Source: Planctomycetota bacterium
GTDB lineage: Bacteria; Planctomycetota; UBA1135
Direction: 5' to 3'
Length of the DNA stretch: 64,000 bases
Assembly (NCBI GenBank): GCA_024229395.1
Contig: JAAESM010000085.1
Location: forward strand, 1-64,000
In this document: positions 23,754 to 32,310 of the stretch, in pieces
How positions within the stretch are numbered: position 1 is the first letter of the stretch
How the letters are laid out: each line of letters starts with the position of its first letter
Notes under the pieces: model-generated
Databases searched by the model: none
Seen by the model: only the letters and a program-made list of their open reading frames with translations
What the model was told of the DNA's origin: nothing
Translations under genes and position numbers: made by a program

Positions 23754-26750
23754 ATGCTCTCTACTCTGCTGCTGGCACCGTTGATGGTGCCCATTTTGTC
23801 CTTTCAGACGGCCAGCCAAGCTCCGCCTGTTTCCGAGCCAATACAATCCGTGACTGTTGTCGGTTATGACCATCTTGAGGTCCAAGCCAATACCTTTACA
23901 TCGAATCGCCAGCAAGATCCTGCTGCCGCGGCGGATGCCAACGGCAACCTATTGGTCGCCTGGGGAAGCCGTCGCCAGGAGCAAGGTTCCTTCGGCGTAT
24001 TTGCCCAACTGCTCGATCCACGTGGTCGCCCGCTCGGCACCGAACTGCATGTAAACCAGTTCGTCCAAGGCGAACAGGCCAAGCCAGCAGTTGCTTTTGC
24101 AGCCGACGGCACCGCCATGATCGTTTGGCATTCGGTGAACCAGTTCGGCGAGGCCACCGATATCTACGCGCGTCGCTTTGGAGTCCCTGAAGGTGGCACC
24201 GAGTTCGAGGCCATTGGCGATGAGTTCTTGGTCAACCAGCTCACCCCAGGTGACCAGATGAACTCGATGATCAGCAGCAACGCCGCCGGCGAGATGATGA
24301 TCAGCTGGACCGGTTTCGAGAATCAGCGCCGCGTGATTCGCGCGCGCCTGTTCGCTTCCGACGGCACGCCAAAGGGCAATGAATTCCGTCTCTCCGACCA
24401 ACAAGATTTCCAGGAAGGTTTGGTCAGCGTTGCTCCTAGCAGCAACGGTTTCGTTGCCGTGTGGGCCAAGCGCAACATTGATGGATACCCAGAAGGTTTG
24501 GTTGGTTGTCAGCTGGATACCAGCGGCGACAAGATCCAGCGCAAGCCCTTCACCGTCTCCACCGGCGCCGACGCATTCGATGTCGAGCCAAGTGTAGATA
24601 GTAGTGCCGATGGTTCCTTCGTGGTTGCATGGATGAGCAGCCAAGATGGCGAGGCCTACACCGCCAAAGCCCAGCGCTTCCAGGCAGACGCCACCCCTCT
24701 CAGCGCGACCTTGACGGTCGATGCTGGTGGAACCGGATCCCGCAGTGGCGCACAAGTCGCTGTTGCACCAGATGGCCGCTTCGTCGTGGCCTACAACTCC
24801 AACGAGGTCAAGCAGTTCTCCTCGCCAGGTCACCGCCCCACCAAGCCGGTCTCGATTCGCGCCCAGCGTTTCGCCGCCGACGGCAGTCAGCTCGGCGATT
24901 CCTTCCGCATGAACCAGTTCAATGAAGGTGAGCAGACGCTGCAAGTCGGTGTCAACGCCAAACACTTGCTGTGGACTGCTAAGGATCAACTCGTTGCTGC
25001 ATGGCACGGTAACGCCGGTGATGATCACCGCGCAGTCGGCCTGAGCATTCTGGTCCCTGAAGACTTCAACCCACCTGCACCACCGGCAATCGAGCCACGC
25101 GCAGCTGGCTTGGATATCACCGTCGACATGGTGCACGGTCCAAAGGCTAAGCCTGATTACGACCCGAACTTCATCGCACCCGTGTTCTTCCCACCACCAC
25201 TCGCCTCGGGCGGTAGTGGCGGCTTCGAAGCCATCCAGAACACCGGTTGGACCCCACCAGACCCAGACCTGGCTGTTGGTCCTAACCACATCGTGACCGT
25301 CGCAAACGGCGAGATCTCTTTCTTCGACAAGCTCGGCAACCAAAGCTTCAGCGACACTATCGCTGGTAGCAGTGGTTTCTGGGGTTCCGTCGGTGCAGGT
25401 GGATTCGTCTTCGACCCGGTCGCCTTGTTTGACCCACATACCAACCGCTTCATCGTGGCCGCTGCTGATGGTGCCGGCACCAATGATTCCATCGTGTTGG
25501 CCATGTCCGACGACGATGACCCAAACGGCACTTGGCACAAGTACCGCTTCCCTGTCTCCAGCACCTGTGTCTTCCTTGACTTCCCGAACCTCGGCGTCAA
25601 CGACGAGGCCATCTTCTTGGCCGGTGACTGCTTCAGTGGTGGTGGCAACCGCATCTTCATGTGGGACAAGAGCAAGGTCATGAATGGCCAGACTGTGAGC
25701 ATGAAGCAGGTCAACACGGCAGGCTCGCCAATCTCCTTGGGTGCTTCGAAGAACTACGACAGCAACTCACCGGCTTACTTCGCCTCGACCTACTCGTCGA
25801 GTTCGAACAAGCTGATGATCAAGGCCGTTCGCAACCCGAACACCTCGCCGATTCTGTCGCAGTACGAACTGACCGTACCGTCCTTCGCCTTCCCACCGGG
25901 AGCCGCGCAGCTTGGTACTTCTAACCAGGCGGCAACTATCGACTGGCGCGTCAAGAACGGCGTGGTTCGTGATGGTTCCTTCTGGGTCGTGCACAACACC
26001 GGGGCCAACAGCACCGCGCGCGTGCGCTGGTATGAGATCGCGTTGAACGGCTGGCCAACCAGCGGTTCGAATCCGACCTTGATTCAGTCCAGCGACCTTA
26101 ACTTCGGTACTGGTCAACACAACTGGTTCGGCGACATCAACGTCGGCGCCAATGGCGATGCTGTCATCGCATTCAACCGTTCGTCCTCGAGTCAGTACAT
26201 CGGCATCGAGTACGTAACGCGTAAGGCTGGTGATCCACTTGGAACCATGAGCCCGCCGAAGGAGCTCGTTCGCAGCACGTCCGCCGAAACCGGTTCGCGC
26301 TGGGGCGATTACTCTGGCGTGGAACAGGATCCAGTCGATCCGAACACTTTCTGGAGTCACCACGAATACCGCACCAACAGTTGGCGCACGTGGGTCGGCG
26401 AGTTCTCCACCATGGAAGACCTCGCTTTGACCTCCAGACCTGTGACTGCCGGTAGCACCACGATCCTGACCGTGAATGCTGCTAACCCGGGTGAAACCGT
26501 GCACTTCCTGGCTAGCCTCAGCTTGGGTTCTACCGCTCCACCACAACTTGGTGGCTTGGTGTTGGACTTGGGTTCGGTGATCTACTTGGGTAGCAGCAGT
26601 GCCAATGGTTCCGGTACCGCAAGTTACGCGGCATCGGTTCCTGGCGGCGCCCCAGTCGGTGTAAACGCTTACCTTCAGGCAACGGCCCGACGCGGCATTG
26701 GCGGCGTCGATTCCGTGAAGTCGAACCTCGTGACGGAAGTGATTCAGTAA
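23754..26750 (+). CDS. Large secreted beta-propeller-like repeat protein with C-terminal beta-rich domain
   Basis: 998 aa with a signal peptide (1-~22). Residues ~45-430 contain about seven repeats of ~55 residues, with D-A-N-G-N-L-L-V-A-W, V-F-A-Q-L-L-D-P-R-G and V-N-Q-F patterns, likely blades of a propeller. The same repeat type occurs in the protein at 61414. The middle (~490-880) has D-P-D-L-A-V-G-P-N-H-I-V and F-D-P-V-A-L-F-D, seen in secreted proteins of unknown function. The last ~95 residues are the shared terminal domain, ending V-T-E-V-I-Q. It is extracellular or surface-bound; no catalytic residues are recognised. Confidence 0.85.
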   Translation: MLSTLLLAPLMVPILSFQTASQAPPVSEPIQSVTVVGYDHLEVQANTFTSNRQQDPAAAADANGNLLVAWGSRRQEQGSFGVFAQLLDPRGRPLGTELHVNQFVQGEQAKPAVAFAADGTAMIVWHSVNQFGEATDIYARRFGVPEGGTEFEAIGDEFLVNQLTPGDQMNSMISSNAAGEMMISWTGFENQRRVIRARLFASDGTPKGNEFRLSDQQDFQEGLVSVAPSSNGFVAVWAKRNIDGYPEGLVGCQLDTSGDKIQRKPFTVSTGADAFDVEPSVDSSADGSFVVAWMSSQDGEAYTAKAQRFQADATPLSATLTVDAGGTGSRSGAQVAVAPDGRFVVAYNSNEVKQFSSPGHRPTKPVSIRAQRFAADGSQLGDSFRMNQFNEGEQTLQVGVNAKHLLWTAKDQLVAAWHGNAGDDHRAVGLSILVPEDFNPPAPPAIEPRAAGLDITVDMVHGPKAKPDYDPNFIAPVFFPPPLASGGSGGFEAIQNTGWTPPDPDLAVGPNHIVTVANGEISFFDKLGNQSFSDTIAGSSGFWGSVGAGGFVFDPVALFDPHTNRFIVAAADGAGTNDSIVLAMSDDDDPNGTWHKYRFPVSSTCVFLDFPNLGVNDEAIFLAGDCFSGGGNRIFMWDKSKVMNGQTVSMKQVNTAGSPISLGASKNYDSNSPAYFASTYSSSSNKLMIKAVRNPNTSPILSQYELTVPSFAFPPGAAQLGTSNQAATIDWRVKNGVVRDGSFWVVHNTGANSTARVRWYEIALNGWPTSGSNPTLIQSSDLNFGTGQHNWFGDINVGANGDAVIAFNRSSSSQYIGIEYVTRKAGDPLGTMSPPKELVRSTSAETGSRWGDYSGVEQDPVDPNTFWSHHEYRTNSWRTWVGEFSTMEDLALTSRPVTAGSTTILTVNAANPGETVHFLASLSLGSTAPPQLGGLVLDLGSVIYLGSSSANGSGTASYAASVPGGAPVGVNAYLQATARRGIGGVDSVKSNLVTEVIQ

Positions 26751-26766
26751 GTTCCTGAACGACTCA

Positions 26767-26792
26767 GTCGGCCACGGTTCGCTGTGGCCGAC
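26767..26792. terminator. Bidirectional hairpin between convergent genes
   Basis: 9-bp perfect stem GTCGGCCAC/GTGGCCGAC with an 8-nt loop, halfway between the convergent stops. There is no T-run. Confidence 0.45.
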
Positions 26793-26798
26793 GCAGCC

Positions 26799-27461
26799 TT
26801 AATCGGCTTGAATGGCCGCCACTTGTAAAGACATGTGGCGGTCATTATCAATTACCAGCTCGGCGCCCTGCAGTCCGGCTTCGCGCGCGATGTCGATCAG
26901 TTCGTCGGCACTGTATGCAGCACGGAATCCGGCCAACATCGCTGCCTTGCCTTTGGCATCACGATCGCTGCCATACTTCTCAACCAAGGCCTCGGCTTCG
27001 GCAAGGGTTTCCGGGCGATAGTGATCGCGGATCAACAACACGCCGCCTTTGGCAGTCACCCGCCAGGCTTCACGCAGATAAGCCACTGGGTCTTCCATGT
27101 GGTGCAAGGAGGACTTGGAGCAAACCGCTTGGAAGCTGCCATCTTCAAAGGGCAAAGCGCTGGCATTGGCTTGTTGAAACTCAACGCGCTCGGCATGACT
27201 GCTGACTTCTTTATGCTCCGCCGCGATGTCCAACATAGGTTGCGAACAATCCACGCCGACCACCTGTACCTTCGAGGAGATCGCTACCAACTGCAGCGCC
27301 ACATGGCCCGGTCCACAGGCGATATCCAACACGCGGCCAACCGCTCCGAGCTCCAACAGGCGACGCGCGAAAGCGTGATTGACGGTGGAGAAATCCTTGG
27401 CGTCGTAAGCCTCGGCGTGTGCGGCGGTGTCGGCGGCATATGGTTCGGGCACCCGTTTCAT
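26799..27461 (-). CDS. Class I SAM-dependent methyltransferase
   Basis: 220 aa from the ATG at 27461, chosen over the Met two codons upstream because TATCCT lies 6 nt before it. Motif I is L-D-I-A-C-G-P-G-H, then V-D-C-S-Q-P-M (acidic SAM ribose ligand region), C-S-K-S-S-L-H-H-M as motif II, and G-G-V-L-L-I as post II. It belongs to the methyltransferase-11 (UbiE/COQ5-like) group; the substrate is unknown and no biosynthetic partner adjoins it. Confidence 0.88.
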   Translation of the reverse strand: MKRVPEPYAADTAAHAEAYDAKDFSTVNHAFARRLLELGAVGRVLDIACGPGHVALQLVAISSKVQVVGVDCSQPMLDIAAEHKEVSSHAERVEFQQANASALPFEDGSFQAVCSKSSLHHMEDPVAYLREAWRVTAKGGVLLIRDHYRPETLAEAEALVEKYGSDRDAKGKAAMLAGFRAAYSADELIDIAREAGLQGAELVIDNDRHMSLQVAAIQAD

Positions 27462-27467
27462 CGCCAC

Positions 27468-27473
27468 AGGATA
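27468..27473 (-). promoter_or_regulatory. -10 element of the methyltransferase gene
   Basis: TATCCT on the minus strand, 6 nt before ATG 27461; decides the start codon. Confidence 0.5.
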
Positions 27474-27571
27474 GCCGCTGGATGTGCTTGGAATGGTGGC
27501 TGGCAGCGTTGGCCAGGCGCGGCCGGACAGCAGAGCATGACGCCCGCCCGTCGCTGTTAAACTCCCGCCCC

Positions 27572-28282
27572 ATGAGCCTGGTCACCATAGCCCGCGAACT
27601 CGCCACCCAAGTGGATGCCCTGCGTTTCCCCGCGCCGGTCACTCATGTCTACAACCCCTTGGTGTACGCCCGCCGCTCGCACGAAAAGTACCTGCGGCGC
27701 TACGCCAAGCGCGGTGTGCGCAGCCTGTTGGTTGGCATGAACCCCGGCCCTTGGGGCATGGCGCAGACTGGCGTGCCTTTTGGCGAAGTGGCCATCGCCC
27801 GTGATTGGCTGGAGCTCGAAGCCAAGGTCGACCAACCACCGCTGCTGCACCCGAAACGTCCGATTGAAGGATTCGCCTGCACACGTTCCGAAGTCAGCGG
27901 CCGACGCCTCTGGGGTTGGGCCCAAGAGATGTACGACTCGCCCGATGCCTTCGCCGAGCAGTTCGCCATCATCAACTACTGCCCGCTGGTCTTCATGGAA
28001 GAAAGCGGCCGCAACTTCACGCCGGACAAGCTGCCTGCGGCCTCGCGTGATCCATTGTTCGAGGTCTGTGATGAAGCGCTGCGTCAAGCGGTGAAGTGGC
28101 TCAAGCCGGAGCTGGTGATCGGCGTCGGAAAGTTCGCCGAGAAACGCGCCATCTTGGCCCTAGGAAAAGACGGTCCGCGCATCGGCACCGTGCTGCATCC
28201 AAGTCCAGCAAGTCCAATCGCCAATCGCGGCTGGCAACCTCAAGCCGTCAAACAACTGAAAGCCCTCGGAGCCCTCGACTAG
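27572..28282 (+). CDS. SMUG1-type (family 3) uracil-DNA glycosylase
   Basis: 236 aa from ATG 27572; longer starts run antisense into the methyltransferase gene. The active-site motif M-N-P-G-P-W-G-M-A-Q-T-G-V-P-F-G-E near residues 52-68 is that of SMUG1, and the second motif H-P-S-P-A-S-P lies near 209. The enzyme removes uracil and related bases such as 5-hydroxymethyluracil from DNA. SMUG1 is sporadic in bacteria. It is followed after 2 bp by exonuclease III, the AP endonuclease that processes its product. Confidence 0.93.
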   Translation: MSLVTIARELATQVDALRFPAPVTHVYNPLVYARRSHEKYLRRYAKRGVRSLLVGMNPGPWGMAQTGVPFGEVAIARDWLELEAKVDQPPLLHPKRPIEGFACTRSEVSGRRLWGWAQEMYDSPDAFAEQFAIINYCPLVFMEESGRNFTPDKLPAASRDPLFEVCDEALRQAVKWLKPELVIGVGKFAEKRAILALGKDGPRIGTVLHPSPASPIANRGWQPQAVKQLKALGALD

Positions 28283-28284
28283 TT

Positions 28285-29058
28285 TTGCGTATTACCTCTT
28301 TGAACATGAACGGAATCCGCGCCGCCGCGCGCAAGGGTTTCTTTGAATGGCTGCCGGAACATGATGCCGATGTGATCTGCTTGCAGGAAACGCGCGTGCA
28401 GGATCATCAGATGACTAAGGTCATGAAGGACCCGCCTGGCATGCATGCGATCTACCATCACGCTGAGAAACCTGGTTATTCCGGCGTAGCGATCTACTCC
28501 AAGGTTGAACCAGACAATGTGCAGATTGGTTTGGGCTGGGATGAGTTGGATTGCGAAGGTCGCTTCCTGCAAGCTGATTTCGGTCGCACCAGCGTGGTCT
28601 CCTTGTACCTGCCGTCGGGTTCGTCAAAGGATGAGCGGCAAGCCTTCAAATACAAGGTCATGGACCGCTTCGCCGAATGGATGGATGAGAAGCGCAAGTC
28701 ACGCCGCAACATCGTCATCTGTGGTGACTGGAATATCGCCCACACCAAGATGGACATAAAGAACTGGCGTGGCAATCAGAAGAACTCAGGTTTCCTGCCG
28801 GAAGAGCGCGAGTGGATGAGCAAGGTGTTCGGGCCGATGGGTTGGCGTGATGTCTTCCGCGACTTGTATCCCGATGCCGAAGGTGATGGTTACACCTGGT
28901 GGTCGAACCGTGGTCAAGCTTGGGCCAACAACACCGGTTGGCGCATCGACTATCAAGTGGCCACTCCCGGGCTGGCAAAAAAAGCCGTTCAAGGGTCGGT
29001 TTGGCGAGAAACCCGCTTCTCGGACCACGCACCGCTGATTGTGGACTATGATGCCTGA
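28285..29058 (+). CDS. xth: Exodeoxyribonuclease III / AP endonuclease
   Basis: 257 aa starting at TTG 28285, the only start that leaves the first strand (L-R-I-T-S-L-N-M-N-G) intact, 2 bp after the glycosylase stop. Conserved residues: Asn in N-M-N-G, Glu in L-Q-E-T-R, Tyr in H-H-A-E-K-P-G-Y-S-G-V-A, Asp/Asn in G-D-W-N-I-A, and the terminal F-S-D-H-A-P with the catalytic Asp-His. It cuts at abasic sites and so acts on the product of the upstream glycosylase. The two genes form a compact base-excision-repair operon. Confidence 0.94.
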   Translation: MRITSLNMNGIRAAARKGFFEWLPEHDADVICLQETRVQDHQMTKVMKDPPGMHAIYHHAEKPGYSGVAIYSKVEPDNVQIGLGWDELDCEGRFLQADFGRTSVVSLYLPSGSSKDERQAFKYKVMDRFAEWMDEKRKSRRNIVICGDWNIAHTKMDIKNWRGNQKNSGFLPEEREWMSKVFGPMGWRDVFRDLYPDAEGDGYTWWSNRGQAWANNTGWRIDYQVATPGLAKKAVQGSVWRETRFSDHAPLIVDYDA

Positions 29059-29098
29059 GCCCCCCTTTTCGGGCCTAACCCCTCCCTCAGCCATTCAC

Positions 29099-30049
29099 AT
29101 GTCGAAGCAATTCCTTCTTTCGGCTGCCGCCACACTTATGACGGCCTGCCTTTCCGCCCAGCAAGTTCAGTTCTCCACCGACCTTGATCAACAGAACAAC
29201 GTCATCAACTGGAACGTCACCACCAGTGTCGGCAACGTCAACGTCAGCCCATCCAACTTCAGGGTCGGAGGCTCCGTCGAGGTCAAGTTGGATACTGCAA
29301 GTGCACCCTTTTCCAGCGGCCGACTGAACGGTGCGATCGCCTTCACCGCGCCAGACACCCTGAACGGCACGATCCCGAACCCAATTCCATTCCTGCCCCC
29401 ACTGGCTACCTTCGAGATTCGCGACATGCAGTTTCATCTGTCCTCGTCGGTCTTCTCGATTGGCCCGAACGGCAACTTCAACGCCATGGTCACGCTCACG
29501 GCGACCTCGGGCACCAACACCATGGGTGGCTTATTCGGCAGTGGCACCGAGCCGATCTTCGGCCTCGGTTCTGACCCGACTCCAGTCACCGGCCAGGTGA
29601 CTCAAAACGGTTCCACTATCCAGTTCCACCTGGATCTGAACTTGGCTGTGAGCATGGACGACCCAGGCAGCGGCGTCACCGTTGACATCAGTTTCACGGG
29701 TCCTGTCGATGCCTACACCGACGTCAGCGAAGCCAACAGCATGCACCTAGACTTGTCCATGCCTACTCTTTCCGGTACCCAAGCGAACTTCACCTACATC
29801 AACGCCGCGCCGAACAGCAATGTCTTCCTGGCTGGCAGCTTGGCCGGTTTGGGCAATACCGTGATTCCACAGTTGGGTGTAGTCCTGAACTTAGCCGCAC
29901 CGATTCAAGCCGGCATGGATCACGCAAACGCGAGTGGTAGCGGACAGTTCCAGGTCAACATCCCAGCCAACTTGGCGGGTCGCTCGATCTGGGCTCAAGC
30001 CTTGCAGGCTGGCCGTACCAGCAACGTCGCCGGAAGCTGGGTGCAGTAA
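29099..30049 (+). CDS. Secreted protein of unknown function with C-terminal beta-rich domain
   Basis: 316 aa, with a signal peptide ending near L-S-A-Q (residue 21). The middle ~200 residues are predicted beta-rich, with alternating hydrophobic and Ser/Thr/Asn residues and no catalytic motif. The last ~85 residues are the shared terminal domain: Y-I-N-A-A-P-N-S-N-V-F-L, then I-P-Q-L-G-V-V-L-N-L, ending S-W-V-Q. A short hairpin (CCCC-CTTTTC-GGGG-like) at 29060-29075 separates it from xth, so it may be transcribed separately. I do not recognise a family. Confidence 0.8.
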   Translation: MSKQFLLSAAATLMTACLSAQQVQFSTDLDQQNNVINWNVTTSVGNVNVSPSNFRVGGSVEVKLDTASAPFSSGRLNGAIAFTAPDTLNGTIPNPIPFLPPLATFEIRDMQFHLSSSVFSIGPNGNFNAMVTLTATSGTNTMGGLFGSGTEPIFGLGSDPTPVTGQVTQNGSTIQFHLDLNLAVSMDDPGSGVTVDISFTGPVDAYTDVSEANSMHLDLSMPTLSGTQANFTYINAAPNSNVFLAGSLAGLGNTVIPQLGVVLNLAAPIQAGMDHANASGSGQFQVNIPANLAGRSIWAQALQAGRTSNVAGSWVQ

Positions 30050-30058
30050 GCACCTCTC

Positions 30059-31216
30059 ATGCTGACCTCAATCGTCCTTGTTGCCGCGGCGCTGTTCAGC
30101 GCTCAAGTGGATGAGGATAAGGTCGGCACCGGTTGCGACTTCTGCAAGAATCGTGGCGCCGTCGCATGTGAACGGCACGACAAGCACCTGCTCCCACTCG
30201 AGGAGCAGGTGCGTTTTTGTTCGGTTGCGGCCAGCTGTAAGGATTGCCAGGGTGCGCTACTGGTGGACTGCAAGCGTTGCAACGGTGGTCCGGATAGCGT
30301 GAAGCTCGAGAAGCGTTTGTTGACCTTCAAGGGCTATCTGGAGAATCCCGCTGGCCCCGAGGCCTTATTCGAGCGCCCGATGCCGCGCGTGGTCACCGAC
30401 CACTATGACTTGATCATCGATGTGGCCAAGCTGAAGGAAGGCTCGCGCAAATTGGATGGCCATGAAGCCGCGCACTTGATGGCAGTGGAATTGGAGAAGG
30501 CTGCAGAGTTGCTAGATAGTCACTTCGGCGCCAAGCCATTTCATAACTCGCGACGCACACGGATCTGGTATTGGAACACCATCAAGGATCACAAACGAGT
30601 GAACTTGGAACTGCTCAAGCAGAACTCCGCGATGGGCTTTTCGCTGTATGGCGTGGCTCCGGCCACCAGTGATTGGGCTGGCGCCAAAGGCCTCGATTTC
30701 AAGGCGATGAATGTGATTTCCAATGCGGTGCATAAGGGCACCCATTTGCGCTTGAGCAATTTGTTCAACGCCCAATGGATCGGCAATAAGAAGGCCGGTT
30801 GGTTCGACGTCGGCGCCGCCCACTGGTACGAGGATAAATTGTTCCAGCGCGTGTCGACTTATTGCATCGATGAGGCCAACAATGACCTGGATTATGAAGG
30901 TGGCAAGTGGCGCGCGGCGATGCGGAAATACCTGAACAAGAATAAGGACGGCATCCTGCCAGAACTGGTCAACAAGGTTTCGGGAACGCTGTGGGATTAC
31001 GAGCATGCATTGGCCTGGAGCCTTTATGACTGGGTGGCCACCGTGCATCCGAAAGCACTGAAACCTCTACTCCTGGGCTATAAAAATCGGGTGGAGTCGC
31101 GTGATTTATTCCGCAAGCACCTGGACATGAACGTGCTTCAGGTTGAAGCCGCATGGCGGGAATGGGTGGCGGCCACGTATACGCCCAAGGATCCGAAGCC
31201 ACGCAAGAAGTTGTAG
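30059..31216 (+). CDS. Secreted Cys-rich protein with degenerate gluzincin metallopeptidase-like domain
   Basis: 385 aa. The signal peptide (1-15) is followed by a cysteine cluster (C-D-F-C, then C-x7-C, C-K-D-C and C-K-R-C up to residue ~75) that looks like paired zinc-ribbon or DnaJ-type C-x-x-C knuckles. The rest resembles a gluzincin peptidase: where HExxH is expected there is H-K-G-T-H (~225), followed by G-W-F-D-V-G-A-A-H-W, like the downstream Glu-containing helix of peptidase MA proteins. The catalytic Glu is Lys, so hydrolytic activity is doubtful. The protein at 37036 shows the same decay. Confidence 0.75.
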   Translation: MLTSIVLVAAALFSAQVDEDKVGTGCDFCKNRGAVACERHDKHLLPLEEQVRFCSVAASCKDCQGALLVDCKRCNGGPDSVKLEKRLLTFKGYLENPAGPEALFERPMPRVVTDHYDLIIDVAKLKEGSRKLDGHEAAHLMAVELEKAAELLDSHFGAKPFHNSRRTRIWYWNTIKDHKRVNLELLKQNSAMGFSLYGVAPATSDWAGAKGLDFKAMNVISNAVHKGTHLRLSNLFNAQWIGNKKAGWFDVGAAHWYEDKLFQRVSTYCIDEANNDLDYEGGKWRAAMRKYLNKNKDGILPELVNKVSGTLWDYEHALAWSLYDWVATVHPKALKPLLLGYKNRVESRDLFRKHLDMNVLQVEAAWREWVAATYTPKDPKPRKKL

Positions 31217-31230
31217 CTTCAGAACTTCCT

Positions 31231-31236
31231 TAGAAT
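31231..31236 (+). promoter_or_regulatory. -10 element of the phosphodiesterase gene
   Basis: TAGAAT, 6 nt before GTG 31243; leaderless pattern that supports the GTG start. Confidence 0.6.
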
Positions 31237-31242
31237 GGACGG

Positions 31243-32310
31243 GTGTTTGCCTTACTGCTCCTATCCTTAGTTCAAACGGCATCGGCCGAGACTGCACCGG
31301 TGGCTCAGGTCGCGGCACCTATCGCGACCGAGAAGACCGCTGCCTACGATCATGTGATCCTGATCAGCGTGGATGGATTGCGCAGTGATGCGCTGTTGGT
31401 GGAGAAGAGTCACGAGCTACCAAACTTCAAGCGTTTGACCGAGCAAGGTGCCAGCACTTTGAACGCACGTACGGATAGCGTCTACACATTCACTTTGCCC
31501 AATCACGTCGGCATGTTGAGTGGGCGTATCGCCACCGGCAAGTATGGCCATGGTTGGTTCACCAACGCCACCCCGAAGATTCACGAAAGTATCTTGGAGC
31601 GCACTGGTTCGCAGGTAGAAGGCATTTTCCACGTGACGGCGGCAGCTGGAATCGATGATGCCATGATCGCCTCCAAACCGAAGTTCGCCTTGTTCCGTCA
31701 GAGCTGGATGGTGGGTGAAGATGCGGTAATTGATTTGTGGATGAAGGAAACCGACACGCACAAGCAGCTGCAGGCGACCTTCGACATGCTCGATCCGCAG
31801 AAGCACCCGCGCTCGATGGTGTTCCTGCATTTGCGTGCTCCCGACGACGCTGGCCATGACCATGGTTGGAATATGACGCCGAAATCGGAATACTTGACCG
31901 CCGTCGCTGCAGTCGACCAAACTCTTGGCGAGCTGTTCGCCTTTCTTGATGCGCACGAAGAGATCAAGGCGCGTACTGCCATCGTCTTGACCAGTGATCA
32001 CGGCGGCGGCATTCCGCATAAGAACCATCACGGTTATGGCCTGCATTGGGTCAACTACGTGATCCCCTTCTTCGTATGGACCCCAAATATGACTGGCCCG
32101 CAGGATCTGTATGCGATCAACCCGGGCCAATACCTGGAGCCTGGCATCAAGATGCCGAAGTCGATTCATGTCGGGCCGCAGCCGATCCGCAATTGCGACG
32201 CCGCGAATCTTTGCATGTCTTTGCTGGGATTGCCGTCGGTGTCGGGCTCGACCATCAATCAGGATCAGCAACTGCGTTGGCAAACGGCGGAGACCTTCAA
32301 GGATGAGTGA
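31243..32310 (+). CDS. Secreted alkaline-phosphatase-superfamily phosphodiesterase (nucleotide pyrophosphatase-like)
   Basis: 355 aa, GTG start, signal peptide ending near A-S-A-E. Two-metal site residues: Asp in L-I-S-V-D-G-L, nucleophile Thr in F-T-L-P-N-H, Asp and His in D-D-A-G-H-D-H-G, Asp-His in T-S-D-H-G-G-G, and His in N-H-H-G-Y-G. The family cleaves phosphodiester bonds in nucleotides, phospholipids or glycerophosphodiesters. Its 3' end overlaps glpK by 8 bp, suggesting that it frees a glycerol-containing product used by the kinase; this is inference. Confidence 0.88.
   Translation: MFALLLLSLVQTASAETAPVAQVAAPIATEKTAAYDHVILISVDGLRSDALLVEKSHELPNFKRLTEQGASTLNARTDSVYTFTLPNHVGMLSGRIATGKYGHGWFTNATPKIHESILERTGSQVEGIFHVTAAAGIDDAMIASKPKFALFRQSWMVGEDAVIDLWMKETDTHKQLQATFDMLDPQKHPRSMVFLHLRAPDDAGHDHGWNMTPKSEYLTAVAAVDQTLGELFAFLDAHEEIKARTAIVLTSDHGGGIPHKNHHGYGLHWVNYVIPFFVWTPNMTGPQDLYAINPGQYLEPGIKMPKSIHVGPQPIRNCDAANLCMSLLGLPSVSGSTINQDQQLRWQTAETFKDE

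Noticed and set aside
23949..25538. 529-codon minus-strand open frame inside the 998-aa gene
   Set aside because: Shadow of a coding strand with strong third-position bias; no recognisable domain.
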